The notes under the pieces are model-generated. The model saw only the letters and a program-made list of their open reading frames with translations. It was not told the DNA's origin and did no database searches. 64,000 nt of DNA. Origin: JAKPUX01 sp964436305 (GTDB lineage: Bacteria; Zhuqueibacterota; Zhuqueibacteria; Residuimicrobiales; Residuimicrobiaceae). Both the position numbers and the translations under genes were made by a program. The stretch covers positions 62,001 through 126,000 of the forward strand of contig CAYTCI010000001.1 of the NCBI GenBank assembly GCA_964436305.1, read 5' to 3'. Positions 11,501 through 18,003 of the stretch are shown piece after piece. The first letter of the stretch is position 1, and the number at the start of each line of letters is the position of its first letter.

Positions 11501-13723
11501 GGCGAGTATCCCGCGGCGCTGCGGATCCAGACCGAGGCCCTGGCCATTGCGCGTAAAAACGGCAGCGACAGAGAGGTGGCCCTTTCGCAGCAAAACCTCG
11601 CCAATGTGCAGTGGAAAATGGGGGAGTACCAGGCGGCCCTGGCCAACCAGAATGCGGCCCTGGAGACCTTTACCCGGCTGAATGAGGAACCGCTGCTGCA
11701 AACGGCCTATGCGACGCGGGGTTTGCTCGCCCTCAGCCTGGGCCAGCCGCAGCAGGCCCTCGAGTTCGAGCAAAAGGCGCTCGTGATCGCCACTCGGCTC
11801 GATGACCGTCTCAATCAGGCGACCATACAGAAAAACCTCGGCATGATCTATCGCGCCGATGGCCGTTTCGAGCTGGCCCGCGCCAGCTTTGAGCAGGCCC
11901 GCGTGCAGGACTCGCTGCTGGTCTCCCGGCGCGGCCTGGCCTACGATTATCGCAATCTCGCGGCCATCTATGGCCTGATCGGCCGCGGCCCGGAGGGGGT
12001 GGGGCTGGCTCGCCGGGCCCTGGATTTGAGCCGCGATATTCTCGACCGCCGCAATGAAGCGCAGAGCCTGCTCGTTCTCGGAACCCTGCAGCGGCGGTTC
12101 GGGGCGCCCGACTCGGCCCGGCGTCATCTGGCTATGGCGGCGGCCCTGGCCGATTCAATGTTCATGCCCGACATCGGCTGGCGGGCCCAACGGCAGTTGG
12201 CTGATCTGTACGATGCCGAAAAAAATCGCAGCAGCCAGATCGCTGCCCTCTATGCCAGTCTGGAGATCATCGAAGGTCTGCGCGCCCGCATCCGGGTGGA
12301 GGACTACGCCGCCGGCTTCATCGATGACAAGCTCGAGGTCTACGGCGCCCTGATCGACGTGCTGGCGGCGGCGGAGCGCACCGGTGAGGCACTCGAAGTG
12401 GCCGAGCGCGCCCGCGCCCGCGGTTTCCTCGACCTGCTCGGTCAGAAGCAGATCCCCTTCGCCGACCCGGCCGATGCCCGCCTGGCCGCGGCCGGCGACA
12501 GCCTGCAAACGGAACTGGCCCGCGCCCAGAGTGAGCTTCTCTACCTGCAGACACAAAACGATCCCCTGCAGGCGCAGCATCTGCGTCAGCTGCAGGAACG
12601 GATCGGGATGCTGCGCCGCAGCTATTCGGACCATCTCACCCGCGTCCGCACCACCAATCCCGAGCTCTCCACCCTGCTGGAGGTCCGGCCCCTGGGCAAA
12701 GAGGCGATCCAGAGGCTCGTCCCGGAAAAAGGTGGCATGCTGGTCTATCATCTCCTGCGCGACCGTCTCTTCATCTGGCTGGTCACACCGCAAGCCATCC
12801 AGCTGCAGCGTGTGGAGATCGGCGAGGCGGCGCTGGCGGAGCAGGTCTCGACGCTGCGCCGTACCCTCGGTCGTCAGCTCTCGATAGACGAGATCGCACG
12901 CACCCTCCACGATGAGCTGATCAAACCCTTCGGCGCGGAGATCGCCCGCTGCGGCCACCTGGTGATCCTGCCGCACGGCGCCCTGCATTACCTGCCCTTT
13001 GCCGTGCTGCAGGATGACGCGAAACGCTATCTCGGGGTCGAACACACCCTCTCCTTCGCTGCCAGCGCCTCGGTGCTCGCCAGCTGTTTGGCCAGGGGGG
13101 AGTCCTATGTCAGTCAGGAGAAACGGCAGATGCACGTCCTCGCCTTCGGGGATCCCGACCTGGGCGACCACCAGTACGATCTCCCCTTTGCCGAGCGCGA
13201 GGCGGCCAGCCTGAAGCGGTACTATCCGCAGGTCACACTCTTCACCGGTCCCGAGGCCAGCGAGACCCACCTGCGGGCGGCCTTGCCCTCGCCGCCACTG
13301 GTGCTTTTCAGCTGCCATGGCGTTTATGATGAGGCCAACCCCCTGCTCTCCGCACTGCTGCTGGCGCCGGACGGCCGTAACGACGGGCGTCTGGAGGCGC
13401 ACGAGATCTTTGCCCTCAAGATGGAGGCCTATCTGGTGGCGATGAGCGCCTGCGAGACCGGGATCGGGGCGCTGCGCAGCGGCGATGAGATGATCGGTCT
13501 GACGCGCAGTTTCACCTATGCGGGGGCGGCCTCGCAGCTGGCCACGCTGTGGAAGGTGGACGATCTGGCGGCGGCGGTGCTGGTCAAGCGCTTTTTCCGC
13601 CATCTGGCTGAGGGTGAGTCGCGGCCGGAGGCGCTGCGCAAGGCGCAGCAGATCGTTGCGGCGGAGCTCAATCCCTATCCCGCCTTCTGGGCAGCTTTCC
13701 AGATCAGCGGCGATTATCGCTGA
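5576..13723 (+). CDS. Giant TolB-propeller / TPR / tandem CHAT-domain protein
   Basis: A 2715-residue protein with a signal peptide (ends near VVAQQ, residue ~27). Residues ~28-370 form a TolB/WD40-like propeller with repeated SPDGK and SPDASR motifs. Residues ~390-1400 are TPR repeats. About 1400-1740 is a degenerate CHAT-like unit. TPRs resume at ~1757-2220. Residues ~2240-2715 are a complete CHAT (caspase-HetF associated with TPR) domain with catalytic His2581 in 'FSCHG' and Cys2626 in 'MSACETG'. CHAT proteins are clan CD cysteine peptidases. The first unit keeps 'VIPDGALLGMPWG' and the closing 'FLTSLWPGD' but has lost the Cys segment. The signal peptide and propeller predict action outside the cytoplasm. 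It starts 5 bases after the lipoprotein gene, as the last gene of the lon-led operon. Substrate unknown. Confidence 0.85.
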   Translation: MERRLFLLIALSLLVPLGRPAPVVAQQPDLRQVTTHPDIDLSPRLSPDGKFLAYVSRQTYNFDIWIKSTTSTRSRQVTFNKADDFYPVWYPDSRSLVFVSQKEDAAGDIWRIRFREVKGDLIPRGEPEKISHYQGFDSYPTVSPDGKKIAWVSDASGRDEIWFHNDNTGKTSQLTFLGGTHPAWSSRQDLIAFTSFRAGPACGGDIWLMNLHGPRPQEEADSSWWDPRENPVYRLTRSGAADGFPTWSPDASRIIFLRFSQDTNGDSLLTPADRGALWSMAPAPAPEQPTLSSSPLAGLLLPSFNPALVRRAMPLTSDSDTIMQPWCGGDSRVYFSSDRGGNLDIWSIPLDGPVPRAATAAEQYRWAEATFPLPERASRWYLGPLLTGYQSIQPDAEEGRILNERFLALRRLADFFPDSSRHTAEALYGMGVVAMLQGDEELARTCLHLVLSRYGSERQTAAWTELALLGLQEGGTGADASRTARLKRGVDDILQRYADQSAPAAAGRLAIGDLYAAAGDQTRAFQEYARVRKEYPGERDACAASQLKIGDLFRRFASQEEVVQAYLRVIDDYPDQRQWMLPARDRVLDLLIAGRSGAAAYIARYREIVGLYRRYPELAAEAQFRIGNLLLTGKEYRAAILEFEAVETLFPDLVDEVFAARMSRAEAYLRLGDSATALSLLDQLSKEEQATRPDLAEQASDRLVAALLSSADHLRASGDLQLAALRYRNAWERDLRNLHAHRGYLECLYYQKKIDQAIDEYRQLNILHPKDNILTYALGLAYSYKGTEKAELYNDPDGLDPVFLVNRSSAVIARALSYDYTMVPGYLTIAFNFEMMENYEARQQARAIHPVRRAWKALTAPIVDIYHRLTFYEERKPARYYERAIHELNKAIVLNDENKEPLLEANLALNLANNYYSLGEFGFDKAYAYYQVKLLYDSTFIDKQREALIYERMGHCALVTEDLEKGPRFLKHAIALYAAMDKETKVLLNTKRLALLYEIGERYQAAIDYYQAAAEIEKRGNNLVDLMRSYRSVAYNYLRLNEPQEAILYARRALELLDSGKIKKIKGESSRMEIGFLGWYFPVPFIDFSTMGVNSLKSFTTEDERALLFSIFADSYQQNREYDSAIEFVRKKSELFHKRKNYRAEATFENNLAYICYLKGDYREAWRHYGRSLRLCQEYKIADGVIQNSINLGRLASGMNLQQQLGREASGTLVAQRHYADSAAVVLKDALRFLEQSTLFYGRDRSQLLLQLAEVLLIEPQPAGGGSAATGLPGTLARLDQLGQAKLYLDEALDLSRRYGLERNELAADFAIAEVYRNAGDTDQAWEQLNRCRRLALRQGEFELAWRIDLALGDLVDEMSRESKFRYAIQKTPLEFYLEAVDLLEAHSAVSVGAMASDSRRVRLQPYNRVITALARMGDQKGALVFAERQRAKLFLDLSRQETIELRKERHKIFLGNARYVQDRIDVLSSELLRARSQSDITAKQVRAWRQEREKYQQEYEEILQQVRSEVPELEGMVRVQPVELLRLQRTLQNREAVVVNQLLPAGMLVWTIRPQSIDMGEIPLAGAEVAAALRRWSEAGQAATILQDTLWQAMTAPLLRLPVEVQRLVVIPDGALLGMPWGASVQAARGHELAVTLSSSLTGYYYAEQKRKLQGDTIHLADNPPLAGSDSFVAWERGLFYSGLPGFLTSLWPGDQAREREFFDLFYSHLKSMPPAAALALTQRDLAGRGLPFSEWGRFQYYGFGGMTEAEERQFAVEGFTGTVRRGHSAFQLGEWHDAIAFYEEAMQMAERQGDSESKTRLEERILEAAVNGGFWSKAIEIQQRALQTAKGAGKVDALASSLNNLAYFYTRNGQYDEGVAAKKEYAELAQKYGLQEQEAQSLRETGLIYERGGQYDQAMALFDQAFALYERIGKPLGMGQSLRDKGRIEFLYRDHYTAALALQEQALALLRSEAAGSDLIDALHNLGITHEKMGEYPAALRIQTEALAIARKNGSDREVALSQQNLANVQWKMGEYQAALANQNAALETFTRLNEEPLLQTAYATRGLLALSLGQPQQALEFEQKALVIATRLDDRLNQATIQKNLGMIYRADGRFELARASFEQARVQDSLLVSRRGLAYDYRNLAAIYGLIGRGPEGVGLARRALDLSRDILDRRNEAQSLLVLGTLQRRFGAPDSARRHLAMAAALADSMFMPDIGWRAQRQLADLYDAEKNRSSQIAALYASLEIIEGLRARIRVEDYAAGFIDDKLEVYGALIDVLAAAERTGEALEVAERARARGFLDLLGQKQIPFADPADARLAAAGDSLQTELARAQSELLYLQTQNDPLQAQHLRQLQERIGMLRRSYSDHLTRVRTTNPELSTLLEVRPLGKEAIQRLVPEKGGMLVYHLLRDRLFIWLVTPQAIQLQRVEIGEAALAEQVSTLRRTLGRQLSIDEIARTLHDELIKPFGAEIARCGHLVILPHGALHYLPFAVLQDDAKRYLGVEHTLSFAASASVLASCLARGESYVSQEKRQMHVLAFGDPDLGDHQYDLPFAEREAASLKRYYPQVTLFTGPEASETHLRAALPSPPLVLFSCHGVYDEANPLLSALLLAPDGRNDGRLEAHEIFALKMEAYLVAMSACETGIGALRSGDEMIGLTRSFTYAGAASQLATLWKVDDLAAAVLVKRFFRHLAEGESRPEALRKAQQIVAAELNPYPAFWAAFQISGDYR

Positions 13724-13771
13724 GGGCGAAGCGGGCGGGCAAAAAAGAGCGGGGTATCCGGCAAAAAGCAG

Positions 13772-13800
13772 TTGCGTCGCACGGAAAAACTTGATAATTT
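13772..13800 (+). promoter_or_regulatory. Candidate sigma-70-type promoter for the glgC pair
   Basis: TTGCGT at 13772-13777 and TAATTT at 13795-13800 are separated by exactly 17 bases, in the 160-base gap between the CHAT gene and the first glgC. A GC-rich hairpin (7-bp arms at 13812-13818 and 13829-13835) lies in the predicted 5' leader. The call was made by eye only. Confidence 0.4.
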
Positions 13801-13883
13801 AGCCCAGGCTGCACCCGGCCGCGGCGAACCGGGTGGCGGAGCAAATCCCTGTTGGCAGGTTGAATCCTAACCGGTGAAGGCCC

Positions 13884-15158
13884 ATGAAAAAGACCCTCGC
13901 ATTGATCCTGGCCGGCGGCCGGGTCGATGAACTCTCCGTATTGACGCTGTATCGTCCCAAATCGGCTTTGCCCTTTGGCGGGCTCTTCCGGGTCATCGAT
14001 TTTCCCCTCAGCAATCTGCTCCATTCCGGCATCGAACGCGTCGGGATCCTCTCGCAATACCGTTCCGACTCCCTCATCAATCATATCGGCTCGGGTGCGG
14101 GCTGGGATATGATCGGCAGCCAGCGTGGGATCACCATGCTGCCGCCGATGAAGGGGACGCAGAGTTCCGACTGGTACCGGGGGACGGCCGATGCGGTCTA
14201 CCAGAATCGTGAGTTCATCGCCCGCCATCATCCGGATTACATCCTGGTGCTCTCCGGCGATCACATTTATCGGATGGATTATCAGGAGATGATCGCCTTT
14301 CATGAACGGATGGAGGCCGATCTCACCTGCGCCTTCGTTGAAGCCCCGGCCGGCGGCATGGAGCGTTTTGGCCAGGGGGTCATCGAGGGCGACGATCCCA
14401 TGGGCGGGCGCCTCTCCCGTTATGTCGAAAAGCCTAACGAATCGATCTCTCCCTGGGCCTCGATGACGATCTACCTCTTCAGCCGCGACACCCTGCGCTA
14501 CATCCTCGATGAGATGATGCAGCCGCCGGCGACCGAGCATTTCGGCCGCGACATTCTGCCGGTGCTGATCGGCAAGAAGAAGGTTTTCGGCTACAAGTTC
14601 CGCGGGCCCTGGGGCTATACCCGCACCATCGACGAATATTATGCGGCCAGCATGGCCCTGCTCTCCGAGACGCCGGCGCTGCGGCTGGAAGAATGGCCGG
14701 TCCGCACCAATCTCGACAATGAGCGCATCCGCGACCGCGCGCCGGCCTTGATCGGCGCCGGTGCCGAGTGCAGCAAGACCCTGCTGCATCATGGCTGCGA
14801 GATCCAGGGCAAGGTGTACAACTCGATCCTCTTCCCCGGCGTGCGGGTCAAGGCCGGGGCAACGGTCGAAAACTCGATCCTGATGTTCGACACTGTCGTC
14901 GAGCAGGGCGCCCGTCTGAGCCGGGTCATCGCCGACGTCGAGGTGACGATCGGCCCCAATGCGGTCATCGGCGACGGCGAGGAGAGCGGCGCCAACACCG
15001 AATATCCCGATCTGCTCAATTCCGGCCTTACCCTCATCGGCCGCAACACCCGCCTCCCCGGCGGCATGCGCGTGGGGCGGAACTGCATCGTCTATCCCAA
15101 CAAAAAGGAAGCCGATTTCTCGAGCCTGAATATTGCCAATGGAAGGACCCTCAAATGA
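13884..15158 (+). CDS. GlgC-like nucleotidyltransferase, divergent (probably regulatory) paralogue
   Basis: A 424-residue member of the glucose-1-phosphate adenylyltransferase family: N-terminal nucleotidyltransferase fold, C-terminal left-handed beta-helix hexapeptides from ~residue 295. It keeps 'RPKSALPFGG', 'DWYRGTADAVYQN', 'LSGDHIYRMDY' and 'EKP'. The triphosphate-binding loop, normally GGxGTRL, reads GGRVDEL. The SMGIYVF sugar-binding motif reads SMTIYLF. The YWxDVGTI motif is replaced by PWGYTRTI. These changes suggest reduced or absent catalysis and a role as partner of the next gene, like GlgD beside GlgC in Bacillus-type heterotetramers. The family normally makes ADP-glucose for glycogen. 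The 3' end overlaps the next gene by 4 bases (ATGA). It could instead have a different substrate. Confidence 0.75.
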   Translation: MKKTLALILAGGRVDELSVLTLYRPKSALPFGGLFRVIDFPLSNLLHSGIERVGILSQYRSDSLINHIGSGAGWDMIGSQRGITMLPPMKGTQSSDWYRGTADAVYQNREFIARHHPDYILVLSGDHIYRMDYQEMIAFHERMEADLTCAFVEAPAGGMERFGQGVIEGDDPMGGRLSRYVEKPNESISPWASMTIYLFSRDTLRYILDEMMQPPATEHFGRDILPVLIGKKKVFGYKFRGPWGYTRTIDEYYAASMALLSETPALRLEEWPVRTNLDNERIRDRAPALIGAGAECSKTLLHHGCEIQGKVYNSILFPGVRVKAGATVENSILMFDTVVEQGARLSRVIADVEVTIGPNAVIGDGEESGANTEYPDLLNSGLTLIGRNTRLPGGMRVGRNCIVYPNKKEADFSSLNIANGRTLK

Positions 15159-16411
15159 GAAATACCGTCGCGTTACTGCTCGCCGGCGGCATGGGCAGCC
15201 GCCTCAATATCCTGGGATGGATGCGCGCCAAGCCGGCCGTCCCCTTCGGCGGCTGCTATCGGCTCATCGATTTCACTCTCAGCAATGCGATGTATTCCGG
15301 GATTCAGCAGATCGGCATTCTCACCCAGTACCGGCCCTACTCCCTCATGGGCCACATCGGCTCGGGCGAATCCTGGGATCTGGTCGGACGCAGCCGCTGC
15401 GCCAAGGTGCTGCCGCCGAGCACCGGCATCGACGATTATGACTGGTACCGCGGCACCGCCGACGCCGTCGCCCAGAACATGCAGTTTGTCCACCATTATC
15501 ATGCCGAGCGCCTGCTGGTCCTCTCCGGGGACCATATCTATCGCATGGACTACGCCCCGATGGTCGAGTTTCACAAGGAGAAGAAAGCGCACATCACCAT
15601 CGCGATGATGCGCGTGCCCTGGGAGGAGACGCGCCATTTCGGCATCGGCATCACCAACAAAGAGCAGCGCATCGTCGAGTGGGAGGAAAAACCGGAGAAG
15701 GCGAAGAGCAATCTTGCCTCGATGGGCGTCTACGTCTTCGATACGGCCTATCTGGCGGATGCCCTGGCCAAGCGCAGCGGCCATGATTTCGGCAAAAACA
15801 TTATTCGCGATGCAATCCAGGCGAAAAGTGTCTACGCCTACCCCTTTGAGGGCTATTGGGCCGATGTCGGGACGATCAAGGCCTACTGGCAGGCGAGCAT
15901 GGATATCCTGCTGCCTGAATCGGGCCTCCGGCTGCAGGAGTGGGGGGTGCGTACCAATTTCGACGAGGAGGGGCTCGAGGGCGACCGGCCGCCGGTGCAT
16001 ATCGGCAGCGAGGCGCAGGTGATCAATTCACTGGTCTCGGCGGGCTGCCGGATCGAGGGTTTTGTGCAGAACAGCATCCTCTCGCCGGGCGTTCGTGTCG
16101 AAAAAGGCGCCGAGGTGATCGATTCGGTGATCATGCAGGACACCGTGGTGAGCGCCAAAGCCCGGCTCTTCCGGGTGATCGCCGACAAGAATGCCCGCTT
16201 CGGCGAGGGGGTCATCGCCGGGGGTGTCGAGGCCGATGAACCCAACGAAAAATATCCCGAGCATCTCTACAGCGGCCTGACGGTCATCGGCAAGCGCGCG
16301 GATATCCCGGCCGGAGTGCAGATTGCCGCCAACACCATCGTCGAGCCGCTGGCCTCCGCCAGCAGTTTTTCCGGCATCACCCTGCGGACCGGTTCCTATG
16401 TGAAACGCTGA
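15155..16411 (+). CDS. glgC: Glucose-1-phosphate adenylyltransferase
   Basis: A 418-residue enzyme that makes ADP-glucose from ATP and glucose-1-phosphate, the committed step of bacterial glycogen synthesis. Catalytic motifs are canonical: GGMGSRL near residue 11, 'AKPAVPFGG', 'DWYRGTADAV', 'LSGDHIYRMDY', 'EKP...SMGVYVF' and 'YWADVGTIKAYW'. A C-terminal beta-helix runs from about residue 290. The start is set at the ATG at 15155, which overlaps the stop of the preceding paralogue as ATGA. A frame open further upstream lies inside that paralogue and has no homology. The two genes are probably co-translated and may form a mixed tetramer. No glgA or glgB is in the window. Confidence 0.88.
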   Translation: MRNTVALLLAGGMGSRLNILGWMRAKPAVPFGGCYRLIDFTLSNAMYSGIQQIGILTQYRPYSLMGHIGSGESWDLVGRSRCAKVLPPSTGIDDYDWYRGTADAVAQNMQFVHHYHAERLLVLSGDHIYRMDYAPMVEFHKEKKAHITIAMMRVPWEETRHFGIGITNKEQRIVEWEEKPEKAKSNLASMGVYVFDTAYLADALAKRSGHDFGKNIIRDAIQAKSVYAYPFEGYWADVGTIKAYWQASMDILLPESGLRLQEWGVRTNFDEEGLEGDRPPVHIGSEAQVINSLVSAGCRIEGFVQNSILSPGVRVEKGAEVIDSVIMQDTVVSAKARLFRVIADKNARFGEGVIAGGVEADEPNEKYPEHLYSGLTVIGKRADIPAGVQIAANTIVEPLASASSFSGITLRTGSYVKR

Positions 16412-16431
16412 CCGGTGGAATGGTTGCGATC

Positions 16432-16460
16432 AGCGCCCGGACCACCGGGCGCTTTTTTTT
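16432..16460 (+). terminator. Rho-independent terminator after glgC
   Basis: A perfect 9-bp stem (AGCGCCCGG / CCGGGCGCT) with loop ACCA is followed by eight T. It sits 20 bases after the glgC stop, between convergent genes. There is no A-run on the other side, so it acts mainly on the plus strand. Confidence 0.9.
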
Positions 16461-16465
16461 ATGAC

Positions 16466-17239
16466 CTAAAACCTGAGTGAGAAGGTGGATTTGGTGATGG
16501 TGTCCAGCTTTTTTACCCCTTCGGGCGGCCGGCTGTCGCGGCGGAGGGTGAAGCCGAGCTTGAGAGTGAGAAAGGTCGTGAGGCCTATGGCCAGGGCGTT
16601 TTCGGAAAGGATGCGGTGGTCGCGCCAGTCGTTCAGGGCGGGCTGGAAATAACTCACGCTGAGCAGGGAGAGGCCGCCCTCGCGCCCGAGTTCCCAGGTG
16701 GCATAGGTGCTGAGCCGGTGGGTTGAGAGCTCGTGGGGATGGCGGTTGCCCGCCGCCAGGTCGTAACGCTCGCGTTCGAACATCCAGGCGGCGCCGAGGC
16801 GCAGCTTGGCCAACTGCGAGGTGAGCATCTTGAGCCGGATCCCCAGACCGGCCAGTTCGCGGCCACTCAGGTGGCGCTTGCGGTTGCTGTCGAACTGGAC
16901 GAACCATTCATTCTGCAGCCGGTCGCTCAGCAAAAAGACATGGCGCAGGTGGGCGGTGTTCTGATCCATGAAACGATCGCCGTTGCTCCAGCCGATGCTG
17001 CCGTTAAGGACCAGGAAAGTATACGCTGTGGTCCAGTTGTAGTTGAGACGGCTGTTGAGCCCGATCAGGCGAAAATCGGTGTTGCCGGTCATGACGGTGA
17101 GGTCGAGATCGAGGTTGCCCTCGAATCCCTTTTTCTGGGTGGCATGGCGGAAGCGTTCGGTATTGATCTGTGCCTGCGCGGCGGGGAGCGCGGCGAGCAG
17201 CGACAGCAGCAGGGCGAGGATCCGGGCGGTGCGATTCAT
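16466..17239 (-). CDS. DUF481-family outer-membrane protein
   Basis: A 257-residue protein with a clear signal peptide (cleavage near AAQA-Q, residue ~23). Alternating amphipathic strands follow, as in a small outer-membrane barrel. The segment 'FEGNLDLDLTVMTGNTD' and the repeated 'RLKMLTSQLAKLRLGAAWMFERE'-type strands are characteristic of DUF481 (YdiY-like, 'salt-induced outer-membrane') proteins. The chain ends in 'STFSLRF', with the C-terminal Phe favoured by the BAM machinery. Function is unknown in this family. The gene stands alone on the minus strand with its own promoter candidate at 17279-17307. Confidence 0.75.
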   Translation of the reverse strand: MNRTARILALLLSLLAALPAAQAQINTERFRHATQKKGFEGNLDLDLTVMTGNTDFRLIGLNSRLNYNWTTAYTFLVLNGSIGWSNGDRFMDQNTAHLRHVFLLSDRLQNEWFVQFDSNRKRHLSGRELAGLGIRLKMLTSQLAKLRLGAAWMFERERYDLAAGNRHPHELSTHRLSTYATWELGREGGLSLLSVSYFQPALNDWRDHRILSENALAIGLTTFLTLKLGFTLRRDSRPPEGVKKLDTITKSTFSLRF

Positions 17240-17278
17240 GACGGTCTTTCGTTATGGGGTGGATGAGAATTAGGGGAT

Positions 17279-17307
17279 AATGTACCATCCCCGCGTGAAA
17301 AATGCAA
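17279..17307 (-). promoter_or_regulatory. Candidate promoter for the DUF481 gene
   Basis: Read on the minus strand: TTGCAT (17307-17302), 17 bases, then TACATT (17284-17279). The leader to the ATG at 17239 is about 35 bases. It has the same -35 hexamer and spacing as the candidate at 17489 on the plus strand. Confidence 0.45.
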
Positions 17308-17488
17308 CTCCTGATCGGCCGTGGTCCGCCCACAAATTCTGGCGCCGACCCGGCTGCCCGCACCTCTGGTGCCCACCCGGGTCAACGCAAGAGTAAGGGG
17401 CGCCGAGATGGTCGGCACCAGCTGTTGGCGGTCTCCTTGATCCGCGTCACGCTTTCCCGTCAAGAAGCGGGAAAAGGCCTCTTTTTAC

Positions 17489-17517
17489 TTGCATTTCATG
17501 CAAAATAATGATACACT
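17489..17517 (+). promoter_or_regulatory. Candidate promoter with palindrome over the -35 element
   Basis: TTGCAT (17489-17494), 17-base spacer, TACACT (17512-17517). The -35 hexamer is one arm of a perfect palindrome, TTGCAT-TTC-ATGCAA (17489-17503), so a dimeric regulator bound there would compete with RNA polymerase. It lies about 50 bases upstream of the inhibitor start codon. Confidence 0.45.
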
Positions 17518-17568
17518 TCCTTGAGGGGCTATCTGGCCCTCTATTTCTTTGGACAAGGGAGGGTTGCG

Positions 17569-17955
17569 ATGATTCCCGTCGAGACCTTGCTTTGCATCGG
17601 CATGCTTCTGCTCACCTGCTCCCAGAATCCGCCCGCGAACCTGCTCACCCGTGAAGATCAGGGCAAACTCATTCCATGCCAGCTTCGTCAGGAATTTGTC
17701 GTCGAACTGGAAAGCAATCCGGCGACGGGCTTCTCCTGGCAGTTGGACAAGGGGGATAATCCCTATGTCAAACTGCTGCGCGAGGAGTTCATTCCCGGCG
17801 ACCGGAAGCGGCTCGGTGCACCGGGCAAACAACTCTTTCACTTCCAGGCGATGGCCATTGGCCGAACCCCGCTGGTCATGGAATACCGGCGGGCATGGGA
17901 AGGGGAGACACCACCCGCGAAGACATTTTCGGTCACCCTGGTTATCCGCAACTAA
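17569..17955 (+). CDS. Chagasin-type cysteine protease inhibitor (family I42)
   Basis: A 128-residue exported protein. The ATG at 17569 is preceded by GGGAGGG at ~17557-17563; an upstream TTG in frame has no such site. The hydrophobic N-terminus ends in LLLTC (Cys17), either a weak lipobox or a signal peptide. The three inhibitor loops of the chagasin family are visible: NPATGF at 50-55 (consensus NPTTGY), GAPG at 83-86 (consensus GxGG), and YRRAW at 106-110 (consensus RPW). Chagasins are tight reversible inhibitors of papain-family (C1) peptidases. The next gene, 48 bases downstream, is a C1 peptidase, so this is very likely its cognate inhibitor. The GAPG loop departs from consensus. Confidence 0.82.
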   Translation: MIPVETLLCIGMLLLTCSQNPPANLLTREDQGKLIPCQLRQEFVVELESNPATGFSWQLDKGDNPYVKLLREEFIPGDRKRLGAPGKQLFHFQAMAIGRTPLVMEYRRAWEGETPPAKTFSVTLVIRN

Positions 17956-18003
17956 CGCTTCCTGGAAGAAAGCAGCATTTGAACTGCACAAAGGGAGGTG
18001 GCT

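Larger units (their letters stand above)
17240..17568. other. Intergenic region between divergent genes (329 bases)
   Basis: It separates the minus-strand DUF481 gene from the plus-strand inhibitor/protease pair. It holds one promoter candidate for each direction (17279-17307 minus, 17489-17517 plus) and a 6-bp inverted repeat (TTCCCG...CGGGAA) near 17456-17475. The middle, about 17310-17450, is GC-rich, and I see no convincing reading frame or RNA in it. Confidence 0.6.

Noticed and set aside
7703..12127. A 1474-codon open frame on the minus strand
   Set aside because: It lies wholly inside the CHAT/TPR gene on the other strand. Its translation has no domain motifs and a composition typical of an antisense shadow in GC-rich DNA.
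13850..13880. T-arm-like sequence (GGTTGAATCCTAACC) suggesting a tRNA
   Set aside because: No acceptor stem, anticodon arm or D-arm can be folded around it, and it abuts the glgC start codon.
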